A stretch of 64,000 nucleotides of DNA from Streptomyces flavotricini (GCF_020639365.1 NZ_JAINUL010000001.1:916463-980462), one strand, 5' to 3'. Positions 1 to 7,749 are shown, numbered from the stretch's first letter. The notes: generated by a model from the sequence alone, not told the origin. Numbers and translations: made by a program.

Positions 1-248
1 CGAGCACGTCGTCGGCGGCGACCGGGGCGGCCGTCGAGCCCCGCGGTGTCGCAGCGCGGCATCGGATCCGGGTGCCGGCCGGCCGGCGCGGCTTCGGCGG
101 GGACGCCTCGGTCGAGGGCGGCGGCGAGCATGCCGGCGAGCTCGCGGGTGCGGTGGGTGAGGGTGTCGGCGGCGTGCCGGGCGACCTCGGCGGGGCAGTG
201 GCGGCACCCGATGTCGAGCGGCCGGGGCCTCGTGGCCTCCGCGACCAC
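1..248 (-). CDS. Hypothetical protein, partial at left edge
   Basis: An open frame on the minus strand enters from the left edge and could start at a GTG at 248. The N-terminal part contains a Cys-x-x-Cys-like segment (GCRHCPAEVARHAADTL) and a helical Ala/Leu/Arg-rich stretch, then becomes Arg-rich towards the edge. I do not recognise the family. Only about 82 residues are visible, the start is weak (G-rich but no clean ribosome binding site), and the region is also open on the other strand, so this may not be a gene. Confidence 0.3.
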   Translation of the reverse strand, partial: MVAEATRPRPLDIGCRHCPAEVARHAADTLTHRTRELAGMLAAALDRGVPAEAAPAGRHPDPMPRCDTAGLDGRPGRRRRRA

Positions 249-315
249 GCACGAACGCCGCCCCCGCCGTAGCGTGGAAGCAGCAGTGACACTCCGCGGT
301 GAGGGACGGTGCGCC

Positions 316-630
316 ATGACCTGGGCTTCGTGGACAACGACAGGAGTCTTCGCCGGACGGGGCGGGGTACGCACCGAGGAAGCCGGGGTCCTCAGCGGGG
401 ACCTGACCGTGCACACGACCTGGTCGGGCCGGGAGGCCAACGTGGCGGTGCAGTACAGCGGCGGATCGGACTGGTTCACCGTCACCGGCAGCCCGGTGCA
501 CTGCGCGTCCGAGGAGGGTAGCCGCGTCCTGCACCAGGTGATGGTCGACGCCGTACGCGCCGGCGCCGCCGCCACCGTTCCGCAGGACATTCCCACGGGC
601 ACCGGCCGGGGCGGGGCGGAGCCGGCATAG
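316..630 (+). CDS. Small hypothetical protein
   Basis: A 104-residue protein, starting at an ATG preceded by a GAGGGACGG purine stretch. The middle reads as beta-strand-rich sequence around DLTVHTTWSG and YSGGSDWFTVTG, a pattern seen in small Streptomyces proteins of unknown function. It has no signal peptide, membrane segment or catalytic motif. It ends immediately before the convergent MarR gene on the other strand. Reality of the gene is moderately supported by codon bias and by the lack of a better frame; function unknown. Confidence 0.5.
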   Translation: MTWASWTTTGVFAGRGGVRTEEAGVLSGDLTVHTTWSGREANVAVQYSGGSDWFTVTGSPVHCASEEGSRVLHQVMVDAVRAGAAATVPQDIPTGTGRGGAEPA

Positions 631-1128
631 CTAGGAGACCGGCGGGGCGGAGGCCGGGCCGTTCACCATGGCGTCGAGGTTCGCGGTCATGCGGTCGAGG
701 AAATCCCGCAGCCGGGCGTGCTCGGCAGGTGTGAAGCCGGTGAGCGATTCGGCGTCGATGCCGGCGCGCAGCTCCTGGACGGGGTCGCGCAGCTCGTTCG
801 CCCGGAGGGTCAGCGTGACCAGGGCGCGACGCGCGTCCGAGGGGTCGGGGGTGCGCGTGATCAGGCCGTCGCGTTCCATGCGCCGCAGGTTGAGGGCCAT
901 GGTCGGCTGCTCCACGCCGGTCCGGCGGGCCAGGTCGCTCTGGGTCAGACCGTCCTGCTCGTAGAGGGCGAGCAGCGTGGGGAGCTGGCCGAGGCTGACG
1001 CCCAGCGCGGCGAGCCGGGCCGTGATGGCCTGGCTCAGCAGCCGGGCGGCGTGGTTGACCACGGCGCAGACCAGGGGCTCTTCGCGGGGCGCCGTCGCCC
1101 GAGGCTGTATCTCGCGGTCACTGTGCAC
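631..1128 (-). CDS. MarR family transcriptional regulator
   Basis: A 165-residue winged-helix regulator. The N-terminal helix (CAVVNHAARLLSQAITARLA) and the DNA-binding core (LTQSDLARRTGVEQPTMALN, then RMERDGLITRTPDPSDARRA) are textbook MarR; the wing carries the conserved DxRR motif. The GTG at 1128 is chosen because GGAGTGGGG lies just upstream; an ATG at 1197 would run through the operator. It is divergent from the MDR oxidoreductase at 1272 and separated from it by a 12-bp-arm inverted repeat, the usual arrangement for a MarR repressor controlling itself and its neighbour. The ligand cannot be read from sequence. Confidence 0.9.
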   Translation of the reverse strand: MHSDREIQPRATAPREEPLVCAVVNHAARLLSQAITARLAALGVSLGQLPTLLALYEQDGLTQSDLARRTGVEQPTMALNLRRMERDGLITRTPDPSDARRALVTLTLRANELRDPVQELRAGIDAESLTGFTPAEHARLRDFLDRMTANLDAMVNGPASAPPVS

Positions 1129-1179
1129 CGTGGATCCCCACTCCTTCCATGGCCGCCGTGGCCCGCTTGACATCATCCC

Positions 1180-1214
1180 ATAGCTAACTATGCTCAAATT
1201 AGATAGTGAGCTAT
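1180..1214. promoter_or_regulatory. Inverted repeat, probable MarR operator
   Basis: Left arm ATAGCTAACTAT (1180-1191) and right arm ATAGTGAGCTAT (1203-1214) are inverted repeats matching at 11 of 12 positions with an 11-bp spacer. The element is AT-rich in a GC-rich background and lies between the divergent MarR and oxidoreductase genes, 58 bp from the latter's start. This is what an autoregulatory MarR site looks like; binding is inferred. Confidence 0.6.
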
Positions 1215-1271
1215 GGAGTGGCCGAGAGTGCGGGCACGCGCAGGCCGCCCCCTCCCCCGAAGGACCCCACC

Positions 1272-2225
1272 ATGTACGCCTTCGCCATCGACGGCTTCGA
1301 CGACACTCCCGCTCTGCGCGATCTCCCCACTCCCCTGCCCGGTCCCGGTGAGATCCAGATCAAGGTCCGCGCCGCCGGCATCAACCCGCTGGACTGGAAG
1401 ATCGCCGCGGGGCAGCTGGCCGGCTCCGGCGCCCCGCACGCCTTCCCCCTCACCCTCGGCATCGACGTCGCAGGGCAGGTCACCGCCGTGGGCGAGGGCG
1501 TCGACGCCTTCACCGCCGGGGAGGAGATCTTCGGCATGGCCTGGCCGCACACGTTCCGGCACGGCTCGTTCGCCCAGTACATGACCGCCCCGCAGGACGC
1601 CGCCCTGGCCGCCCGGCCGAGCGGCCTCGACCCCGTGTCCGCGGCAGCCCTGCCGATGACCGGCGGCACCGCCCTCGCCACGCTGGACTGGCTGGACCTC
1701 AAAGCGGGCGAAACGTTGCTCGTCATCGGCGCGACCGGTGGAGTCGGCTCGTACGCGATCCAGCTCGCGGCCGCCGCGGGCGTCCGCGTCATCGCCACCG
1801 CCGCCGCGGAGGACCACGCCTACGCCCGCGGTCTGGGCGCGGCCGAGACCATCGACTACCGCACCACCGACACGGCCGACGCGGTCGCGGCGGCGCACCC
1901 CGACGGGATCGACGCAATCCTCGACCTCGCCGGCACCGCCGAAGCCCTGAACGTACGCCTCGCTCCGCTCCTGCGACCCGGGGCGCGCGTGGTCAGCACC
2001 GTCTTCTCCGCCGACCCGGACGCCCTCGCGACCCGGGACGTCAAGGCGGTGAACTTCTTCTACCAGGCCGAGCCCGCGGACATGGCGCGTCTCGCCGAAC
2101 TCGTCACCACCGGCAGGCTGCGCGTCGCCGACACCACCTCCTACCCCCTCTCCCACATCGCCGACGCCCATGCCGCGTCCACGACGGGACACGTCCGCGG
2201 CAAGCTCGTCGTCACCAACGAGTAG
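1272..2225 (+). CDS. NADP-dependent MDR oxidoreductase (quinone reductase-like)
   Basis: A 317-residue medium-chain dehydrogenase/reductase without the zinc ligands. An N-terminal GroES-like domain (GEIQIKVRAAGINPLDWK, then LGIDVAGQVTAVGEGV) precedes a Rossmann NAD(P)H domain with the glycine-rich motif LLVIGATGGVGSYAIQLA around residue 155. The AINPLDWK signature is typical of quinone oxidoreductase-like enzymes that reduce quinones or enones. The ATG at 1272 has AAGGA nine bases upstream; the longer frame would begin inside the operator. Likely repressed by the divergent MarR protein and induced by an electrophile or quinone. Substrate unknown. Confidence 0.92.
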   Translation: MYAFAIDGFDDTPALRDLPTPLPGPGEIQIKVRAAGINPLDWKIAAGQLAGSGAPHAFPLTLGIDVAGQVTAVGEGVDAFTAGEEIFGMAWPHTFRHGSFAQYMTAPQDAALAARPSGLDPVSAAALPMTGGTALATLDWLDLKAGETLLVIGATGGVGSYAIQLAAAAGVRVIATAAAEDHAYARGLGAAETIDYRTTDTADAVAAAHPDGIDAILDLAGTAEALNVRLAPLLRPGARVVSTVFSADPDALATRDVKAVNFFYQAEPADMARLAELVTTGRLRVADTTSYPLSHIADAHAASTTGHVRGKLVVTNE

Positions 2226-2254
2226 GCCGATCGGGTAAGAGCGGTCTCGACGGG

Positions 2255-2899
2255 TCAGCGGGCGAGGGAGACGGCGAGGGGCTCGAAGCCGTGTCGGCGC
2301 AGGATGTGCGGCACGATCAGGATCATGGCTTCGGTGGCGCGGGCCGTGGTGATGTCGCCGAGGTCCTCGATCCGTTCCGGCTTCCACCCCAGGTCGCCGA
2401 GCAGGCCGGTGACCGTCTTCTTCGCGTTCTCGTCGTCGCCCGAGAGATAGGCGGTCGGTGGGGTGGCCAGGATTTCTGGGGCGGTCATGACCATGAACAG
2501 CATGGTGTTGAGGGTCTTGACCACATGGGTGTCGGGAAGGACGGCCTGGAGTTTCTCGGCGAGGCTGCTGCCGGGGTAACACAGGTCGCCGGGCAGGCCG
2601 TCGGCCGTGTCGCGGGTGGCGTTGGAGACGTCGACGAGGATCTTGCCGGAGAGCTCGTCGCGCAGGTCGGCGAGGCGGCCCAGGGAGCTGTCGCCGGGCG
2701 TCGCGTTGATCACGATGTCCGCGGTGCGGGCGGTGGTGCGCTGGTCGGCGAAGGCGATCCGCGGGGCGAGTCCTGCGGTGCGGGCGGCGGTGTCTTCGGA
2801 GTTCCGGGTGCCAAGGGTGACCTGGTGTCCGGCGGCGGAGAGCTTGCCGGCGAGGTTGGTTCCGACGCGGCCGGCGCCCAGGATGCCGATGTGGGTCAT
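2255..2899 (-). CDS. NADPH-dependent F420 reductase family protein
   Basis: A 214-residue NAD(P)-binding protein of the coenzyme-F420-dependent NADP oxidoreductase family. The start MTHIGILGAGRVGTNLAGKL is a Rossmann GxGxxG motif, followed by LGTRNSED (NADP phosphate-binding region) and later DVSNATRD and KTLNTM, motifs shared with Fno-like proteins. Many relatives in Streptomyces are annotated only as NAD(P)-binding, so use of F420 is uncertain. It lies 48 bp downstream of the inositol-monophosphatase-like gene on the same strand, probably one transcript divergent from the LysR regulator, which suggests LysR control of both. Confidence 0.88.
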   Translation of the reverse strand: MTHIGILGAGRVGTNLAGKLSAAGHQVTLGTRNSEDTAARTAGLAPRIAFADQRTTARTADIVINATPGDSSLGRLADLRDELSGKILVDVSNATRDTADGLPGDLCYPGSSLAEKLQAVLPDTHVVKTLNTMLFMVMTAPEILATPPTAYLSGDDENAKKTVTGLLGDLGWKPERIEDLGDITTARATEAMILIVPHILRRHGFEPLAVSLAR

Positions 2900-2947
2900 G
2901 CGGGGATGCTCCTTGCGGTACGGGGTGGGAGGCGTGGAGACGTCCGG

Positions 2948-3760
2948 TCAGGCGATCGGCGCGAGGACCTTGCGGGCGGCGGCGTGGACGCCGGGGGCTG
3001 CGGCCAGGAAGTCGCGACTGCCCGTGTTCCAGGGTTCACCCGCGAGGTCGGTGACGGCGCCTCCGGCCTCGGAGACCAGCAGGGCGCCGGCGACCAGGCC
3101 GGAGCGGACGTCGGAGAACTGCCAGAACGCGTCCATGCGTCCGGCGGCGACGTGGATGAGCTGCATCGTGGCGGGAACGGACACGCGCACGACCAGGCCG
3201 TTGACGAGCATGGCGGTGACGGAGTCGCCGATCCGCCGGAAGGTGCGCTCGTCCTCGCCGGGCTTGGCCTGACCGGTGCCGATCAGGGCGGCGCCCAGGT
3301 CGGTCTTGGCGGACACCTTCAGGGGCCGGTCGTTGAGGCGGGCACCGCCGCCGGCGACAGCGGTGTAAGTGTCGCCGGTCAGCGGCAGGTGGACGACGGT
3401 GAGCACCGGCTGGTTGTCGCGGACCAGGGTGGCGGTGACGGCCCAGTCGTCCATGCCGTGAACGTGGTTGATGTTGCCCTCCGCGGGATCGACGACCCAC
3501 CACTCCCCGGGCGGGAGCGCGCCGCCGGCGAGCTCGTCCTCGGCCCACTGCGACCCCTGTCGGGCGCGCAGCAGAGGTTGGCGCAGTACGTCCAGCACCG
3601 CGTCGTCGTTGGCGTGGATCTCGCCGACGACCTCGTCCAGGCTCACGCCGCGGGCGTGGGAGGTGTAGCGGTCGCGCAGTGTGACACCGGCCGTCTTCAC
3701 CGCGGCGGTGACGTCGGGCAGCAGCGTCGCGTCGGCGTCGAAAGGCATGACTGTGCTCAT
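2948..3760 (-). CDS. Inositol monophosphatase family protein with altered metal motif
   Basis: A 270-residue member of the lithium-sensitive phosphatase superfamily. Family features are WAEDELAGG (metal-binding acidic loop, about residue 69), the central motif WVVDPAEGNINHVHG (residues 88-102) and a C-terminal DVRSGLVAGALLVSEAGG. The family normally has DP(I/L)DGT in the centre; here it is D91-P-A-E94-G-N, so the second metal-ligand Asp is Glu and the Thr is Asn. It may still bind metal, but its substrate is probably not inositol phosphate. The ATG at 3760 is 117 bp from the divergent LysR start; the longer frame upstream is an artefact running through the LysR gene. Confidence 0.85.
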   Translation of the reverse strand: MSTVMPFDADATLLPDVTAAVKTAGVTLRDRYTSHARGVSLDEVVGEIHANDDAVLDVLRQPLLRARQGSQWAEDELAGGALPPGEWWVVDPAEGNINHVHGMDDWAVTATLVRDNQPVLTVVHLPLTGDTYTAVAGGGARLNDRPLKVSAKTDLGAALIGTGQAKPGEDERTFRRIGDSVTAMLVNGLVVRVSVPATMQLIHVAAGRMDAFWQFSDVRSGLVAGALLVSEAGGAVTDLAGEPWNTGSRDFLAAAPGVHAAARKVLAPIA

Positions 3761-3842
3761 GGTGGGCTCCGTGGGGATTCGGTGGAAGCGGGGCGGTCGT
3801 CTCGCCCCCGCACCTCGAAAGTAGGCGGCCCGACCGTTAACA

Positions 3843-3865
3843 ACAAGTGCATGCTTGTCACTTGT
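3843..3865. promoter_or_regulatory. Candidate LysR binding site
   Basis: ACAAG (3843-3847) and CTTGT (3854-3858) form an inverted repeat with a 6-bp spacer, followed by another CTTGT at 3861-3865. It lies in the AT-richer divergent promoter between the IMPase-like and LysR genes, 13-35 bp before the LysR ATG. The dyad fits the LysR T-N11-A style loosely. Inferred from position. Confidence 0.35.
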
Positions 3866-3877
3866 AGAGTTACCGCC

Positions 3878-4855
3878 ATGCAACTGGATCTGAATCTGCT
3901 CACGGCCCTGGACGCCCTGCTGGAAGAGGGCAGCGTCACCGGCGCGGCAGCGCGCCTCCACGTCACCGCGCCGGCGATGAGCCGCTCCCTGGGCCGCATC
4001 CGCAGGGCCACCGGTGACCAGATCCTGGTCCGCACCGGCCGCAGCATGGTCCCCACCACCCGCGCGCTGGCCATGCGCGCCCAGGTCCACACCCTCGTAC
4101 AGCAAGCCCACCGACTTCTCTCCACGCAACAGGAACTCGACCTGGCGGCACTCGACCGGGTGTTCACCGTGCGCTGGCACGACGCGCTGACCGCAGCCTC
4201 CGGGACCGCCCTGATCACCGCCGTCCACCGCCAGGCCCCCGGCGTCCGATTGCGCCTGTCCGCCGAACCCGGCACGGACGACGCCGAGTTGCGCCGGGGT
4301 GAAGTCGACCTCGAATCCAGCTCCGCCACTCCGACGCTGCCCGACGTCCGCCACCGCCTCGTCGGCACCGACCGGCTCGTCGTCGCCGTCCGACCGGGCC
4401 ACCCGCTCACCGAAGGCCCGTTGAGCCTCGAGCGCTACGCAGCCGCCGAACACCTCACCGTTTCGCGACGCGGCAGCCTGCGCGACCCGATCGACGACGC
4501 CCTGACCACGCGCGGCCTCGAACGACGCGTCGCCGCCGCCGGACCCACTGCCGCCTTCGCACTGCAACTCGCCCTCGACACCGACCTGGTCGTCACCCTC
4601 CCCGACGCGGTCACCCGCACGGCCCGGGAACAGCTCGGCCTGGTCACACTGCCCCTGCCACTGCCCCTGCCCGGCGTCCCCCTGTACCTGCTGTGGCACC
4701 AGCGCTACGACGACGACCGCGCCCACGGCTGGCTGCGGGACGTGGCCACCGAAACCATCCGGACACTGTTCACACCACCGACCGCCGGGTCCGACCGCCC
4801 GGTCCGGCCGTCGGGTCCGGCCGATGGGTCTCCGGCGTCCGGCTGCTCTCGATAG
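3878..4855 (+). CDS. LysR family transcriptional regulator
   Basis: A 325-residue LysR regulator. The N-terminal helix-turn-helix is clear (LLTALDALLEEGSVTGAAAR, then LHVTAPAMSRSLGRIRRATG, residues 5-45), followed by the periplasmic-binding-like effector domain with the usual VAVRPGHPL strand. The LNLLTALDALLEEGSVT form and the very short linker resemble the NodD/TcuR-like branch. The start is the ATG at 3878; in-frame sequence upstream is antisense to the IMPase gene. It is divergent from the IMPase/F420-reductase pair, its probable target. The C-terminal 25 residues are a low-complexity Pro/Ser/Gly tail. Confidence 0.92.
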   Translation: MQLDLNLLTALDALLEEGSVTGAAARLHVTAPAMSRSLGRIRRATGDQILVRTGRSMVPTTRALAMRAQVHTLVQQAHRLLSTQQELDLAALDRVFTVRWHDALTAASGTALITAVHRQAPGVRLRLSAEPGTDDAELRRGEVDLESSSATPTLPDVRHRLVGTDRLVVAVRPGHPLTEGPLSLERYAAAEHLTVSRRGSLRDPIDDALTTRGLERRVAAAGPTAAFALQLALDTDLVVTLPDAVTRTAREQLGLVTLPLPLPLPGVPLYLLWHQRYDDDRAHGWLRDVATETIRTLFTPPTAGSDRPVRPSGPADGSPASGCSR

Positions 4856-4899
4856 GCTGGCGCCGGACCGGGTGGTGGGGACAGAGGGAGCTGGTGGGC

Positions 4900-6618
4900 G
4901 TGGCGGATCCGTTGCCTCAGGTACCGCGGATGCAACTGGACGAGCTGCTCGAGGAACTTCAGGCCCGCATCAATGCCGTACGCGGCACGCGGGACCGGGT
5001 GCACAGCCTGCTGGAGGCGGTCGTCTCCGTCGGCCGGGAACTGGACCTGTCCCAGGTCCTGCGACGCATCGTGGAAGCCGGCGCACTGCTCGTCGAGGCC
5101 GACTACGGCGCACTGGGCGTGATCGGACCCGACGGCCGGACGCTCTCGCAGTTCCTGACCGTGGGACTCGCCGAGGAGCAGATCGCCCGGATCGGGGCGC
5201 TCCCCGCCGGCCACGGGCTGCTGGGCGAGGTCATCCGCCATCCCGAACCGCTGCGCCTCACCGACCTCAGCGCCCACACCGCGTCGTACGGCTTCCCGGC
5301 CGATCACCCGCCGATGCGCACGTTCCTCGGCGTCCCGATCCGGGTCCGCGACGAGGTGTTCGGCAACCTGTACCTGACCGACAAGCGCGACGGCCAGGAC
5401 TTCGACACCGAGGACGAGGCGGTCATCTCCACCCTCTCCGTCGCCGCCGGGGTGGCCATCGACAACGCGCGCCTGTACGAGGGCTCCCAGCGGCAGCAGC
5501 GCTGGCTGCGGGCGAACGCCGAGATCACCAACAGCCTGCTGTCCGGGAGCCCGCGTCCCGCGGCGCTGGAGCTCATCGCACGCCGTGCCCAGGAGATCAC
5601 GGGCGCCGAGCTCGCCGACGTCTCGATGCCGCTCGACGGCACGGACGACCTGGCCGTGGAACTCTCGGTCGGGCCCGGCGGCGAGCTGCGGCGCGGCCTG
5701 GTGATACCGGTGGAAGGCAGTCTCTCCGGAGCCGCGTACAAGGCCGGCAGGCCGGTCACCACGGTCAGTCTCGCCACTGACGACCTCTACGGCGGCGGCG
5801 CGCAGCGGCTGACGGCACTCGGACCGGCGGTGGCCGTCCCGTTGGGCACGGCCGCCGGGGACGGGCGGGGCGTCCTGCTGCTCGCACGGGCGGCGTCCGA
5901 GCCGGTCTTCACCGACGGTGAACTGGAGCCCCTGCTGGCCTTCGCCGGCCAGGCCGCGCTGGCGCTGGAGCTCGCCGAGCGGCGCCGTGACGCCGAGCAG
6001 ATAGCGCTGTTGGAGGAGCGCGACCGGATCGCCCGTGACCTGCACGACCTCGCCATCCAGCGGCTCTTCGCCACCGGGATGACCCTGCAGAGCGCGGCCC
6101 GGCTGGTGGAGCACGCCGGCGCCGCCGAGCGGGTGGGGCGGGCCGTCGACGACCTGGACGAGACCATCAAGATCATCCGGTCGACGATCTTCGGGCTCCG
6201 GGCCAAGGACCGCGAAGCGGGGCCAGGCCTGCGGGCGCGCGCCGCCCGGGCGGTCGGAGAGGCGGGGTCGGCGCTCGGCCACCCGCCCCGCCTCAGCATG
6301 GAGGGGCTGCTGGACACCGACGTGTCCGCACAGGTCGCCGACCATGCCATGGCCGCCCTGACCGAGCTGCTGAGCAATGCCGCCCGCCACGCGCACGCCA
6401 CCCGGGTGGGGGTCTCGCTCAGGGCCACCCACGAGGAAATCGTCCTGACGGTGACCGACAACGGCAGGGGCATGCCTGCCCAGGGCCGCCGCAGCGGTCT
6501 GCGCAACCTCGACGAGCGCGCCCGGGGCCTGGGCGGCACGTTCTCCGTGGGCAGCCCGTCCGACGGCGGAAGCGTCCTGGTCTGGCGGGCTCCGCTCACC
6601 GGGGCGGCCGGCACGTGA
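4900..6618 (+). CDS. devS: DevS/DosS-like GAF-GAF sensor histidine kinase
   Basis: A 572-residue cytosolic sensor kinase matching the architecture and length of mycobacterial DevS/DosT: N-terminal helix, GAF-A (about 43-187), GAF-B (about 205-350), HisKA_3 dimerisation domain with phospho-His382 in ERDRIARDLHDLAIQRLF, and an HATPase domain (N-box near 488, DNGRGMP near 520). GAF-A contains HPPMRTFLGVPIRVRDEVFG; its His136 lies in the segment that holds the proximal heme ligand of DevS/DosT, so heme-based oxygen or redox sensing is likely but inferred. The GTG at 4900 has AGGGAG nine bases upstream. Its probable partner is the response regulator at 7813, making this the island's OsdK/DevS equivalent. 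Confidence 0.93.
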   Translation: MADPLPQVPRMQLDELLEELQARINAVRGTRDRVHSLLEAVVSVGRELDLSQVLRRIVEAGALLVEADYGALGVIGPDGRTLSQFLTVGLAEEQIARIGALPAGHGLLGEVIRHPEPLRLTDLSAHTASYGFPADHPPMRTFLGVPIRVRDEVFGNLYLTDKRDGQDFDTEDEAVISTLSVAAGVAIDNARLYEGSQRQQRWLRANAEITNSLLSGSPRPAALELIARRAQEITGAELADVSMPLDGTDDLAVELSVGPGGELRRGLVIPVEGSLSGAAYKAGRPVTTVSLATDDLYGGGAQRLTALGPAVAVPLGTAAGDGRGVLLLARAASEPVFTDGELEPLLAFAGQAALALELAERRRDAEQIALLEERDRIARDLHDLAIQRLFATGMTLQSAARLVEHAGAAERVGRAVDDLDETIKIIRSTIFGLRAKDREAGPGLRARAARAVGEAGSALGHPPRLSMEGLLDTDVSAQVADHAMAALTELLSNAARHAHATRVGVSLRATHEEIVLTVTDNGRGMPAQGRRSGLRNLDERARGLGGTFSVGSPSDGGSVLVWRAPLTGAAGT

Positions 6619-6622
6619 CCGG

Positions 6623-7093
6623 TCAGGGGCCGCACACCGCCACGGGCTCGGACGGGTCCGCCTCCAGGCGGAACCCCGTGACCAGGTCAGGCGTGATGCG
6701 CAGCGCGCGCACCATCGTCTGCGCCACCCAGGGACGCAGCCGCGAGGCATAGCCTTCGGGGTCCTCCACCGGGGTGGCGTAGCCGGTCACCACGACGCTC
6801 CAGCCGAGGTGCGTCTCGGCATCGATGGCATCGGCTTCGTAGGCGACCACGACCCCCGCCGTGCCGGACGGCGCGAGCAGGGAGGCGAGGGCCCCGCCGT
6901 CGTGGACGCGCACGACGATGCTCTCGCCCTCCACCAGGTGGTTCACGGGCCGGACGGCCGGCAGGGCGTGCCGGGTGAAGACGATGCGGCCCAGCGAGAC
7001 CGTCCCCAGCAGTCCGAGCGCCTCGTCGCGGTCCAGCTGCCGCATCCGCCGGGGCGACGGCTCCCGCCCCCCGCATGTCGTCTCGCGCTCCAC
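6623..7093 (-). CDS. PNPOx-fold flavin/deazaflavin-binding protein
   Basis: A 156-residue pyridoxamine-5'-phosphate-oxidase-fold protein of the small actinobacterial type found repeatedly in DosR-like regulons. Key segments are LLGTVSLGRIVF (residues 28-39), PAVRPVNHLVEG, VVVAYEADAID and LGWSVVVTGYA; the ending RITPDLVTGFRLE is also typical. It may bind FMN or F420, but the substrate is unknown. The GTG at 7093 has GAAGGAGG eight bases upstream. Two DevR-like boxes lie 80 and 113 bp upstream. A close paralogue is at 17637 and a third copy is fused to an HTH domain at 42408. It converges on the kinase gene with a 4-bp gap. Confidence 0.85.
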   Translation of the reverse strand: MERETTCGGREPSPRRMRQLDRDEALGLLGTVSLGRIVFTRHALPAVRPVNHLVEGESIVVRVHDGGALASLLAPSGTAGVVVAYEADAIDAETHLGWSVVVTGYATPVEDPEGYASRLRPWVAQTMVRALRITPDLVTGFRLEADPSEPVAVCGP

Positions 7094-7172
7094 GGTCCGC
7101 GCCTCCTTCGCTTCCGGCCTCCGCGTCGCGCGGGATGATCACCACGTTCACGTGCCGGGCCGGCCGGTGCCA

Positions 7173-7219
7173 GGGCCGTACGGTCCCTTTCCGCCCGCCG
7201 GGGTGGGGCCGAACGGTCA
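7173..7219. promoter_or_regulatory. Two DevR-like boxes upstream of PNPOx gene
   Basis: GGGCCGTACGGTCC (7173-7186) fits the window-wide palindrome GGNCCGNNCGGNCC fully, and GGGCCGAACGGTCA (7206-7219) fits at 13 of 14 positions. Their centres are 33 bp apart, upstream of the minus-strand gene starting at 7093; the second overlaps the end of the STAS gene. Regulator assignment is inferred from similarity to the DevR/OsdR box. Confidence 0.6.
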
Positions 7220-7543
7220 CCTCCCCGACGGCAGGAGCACCCGGTCGGCGCCGAGGACCCGCATCGGCTCGGCCACCGGGCGGGGAACCCCGGCGAGCGT
7301 GAGCCGGGTGCCGCAGGCAGCACACCACTGGTGCACGCGCAGGAGCAGGTCGATGCCGGAACTGTCACAGAAGGTGAGACCGGACAGGTCCAGCGTGAAC
7401 TCGGGGCCCGACAACCGCGCGAACTGCATCAGTCCGGGTCCGACCTGCGCACTCGTGTGCAAGTCGAGTTCACCGCCGAGGAACGCCGTCATGTCGGATC
7501 CCTCTCCCACCGCGCACGTCAGTGCGATCAGCTGCGTGGCCAT
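7217..7543 (-). CDS. STAS domain anti-sigma factor antagonist
   Basis: A 108-residue single-domain STAS protein. The diagnostic stretch FTLDLSGLTFCDSSGIDLLL (about residues 49-68) holds the DSSG motif whose serine is phosphorylated by anti-sigma kinases in SpoIIAA/RsbV proteins. It probably acts by binding an anti-sigma factor and releasing a stress sigma factor; no partner kinase is nearby. It is divergent from the response regulator gene, and the shared 269-bp promoter region carries a cluster of DevR-like boxes, so it is probably co-regulated. The box at 7206-7219 overlaps its last codon. Confidence 0.85.
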   Translation of the reverse strand: MATQLIALTCAVGEGSDMTAFLGGELDLHTSAQVGPGLMQFARLSGPEFTLDLSGLTFCDSSGIDLLLRVHQWCAACGTRLTLAGVPRPVAEPMRVLGADRVLLPSGR

Positions 7544-7624
7544 GGCACACCTTCACGTTCCATGCGGCTCCCCGGGCTCAGCCGCGCCGTTCCCCGTACT
7601 CCTCACAGCTCAGCGGACCGGCCC

Positions 7625-7671
7625 GGTCCTTGGTAAGGACCGGTCGGTCCCCACCGAGGGCCGAAGGTCCC
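7625..7671. promoter_or_regulatory. DevR-like box cluster, part 1
   Basis: Three overlapping or adjacent palindromes lie between the STAS and response regulator genes: GGTCCTT-GGT-AAGGACC (7625-7641), GGACCGGTCGGTCC (7637-7650, full consensus) and GGGCCGAAGGTCCC (7658-7671, looser). The first two share the AAGGACC arm. Such clustering suggests cooperative binding by a dimeric regulator serving both divergent genes. Confidence 0.6.
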
Positions 7672-7715
7672 TCTTCCCGCGCGGCGGCACGGGGCCCCGA
7701 GGAGCGCATCCGCGA

Positions 7716-7749
7716 CAAGGGCCGATCGGCCCTGTCCGATCGGCCCTTG
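7716..7749. promoter_or_regulatory. Long inverted repeat made of two DevR-like boxes
   Basis: CAAGGGCCGATCGG (7716-7729) and CCGATCGGCCCTTG (7736-7749) are perfect 14-bp inverted arms around a 6-bp spacer. Inside are two consensus-like boxes with centres 14 bp apart: GGGCCGATCGGCCC (7719-7732) and TGTCCGATCGGCCC (7733-7746). It sits 64 bp before the response regulator start, in a position suited to autoregulation. Confidence 0.65.

Noticed and set aside
2225..2236. GGCCGATCGG core after the MDR oxidoreductase
   Set aside because: It has only the inner ten bases of the box, lacks the outer GG/CC and lies between convergent genes, where an activator site is not expected.
2291..4855. Long plus-strand frame of over 850 codons covering 2.3-4.9 kb
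   Set aside because: Its first 529 codons are antisense to two well-supported minus-strand genes and are Gly/Val-rich shadow sequence; only the part from 3878 (LysR) is real.
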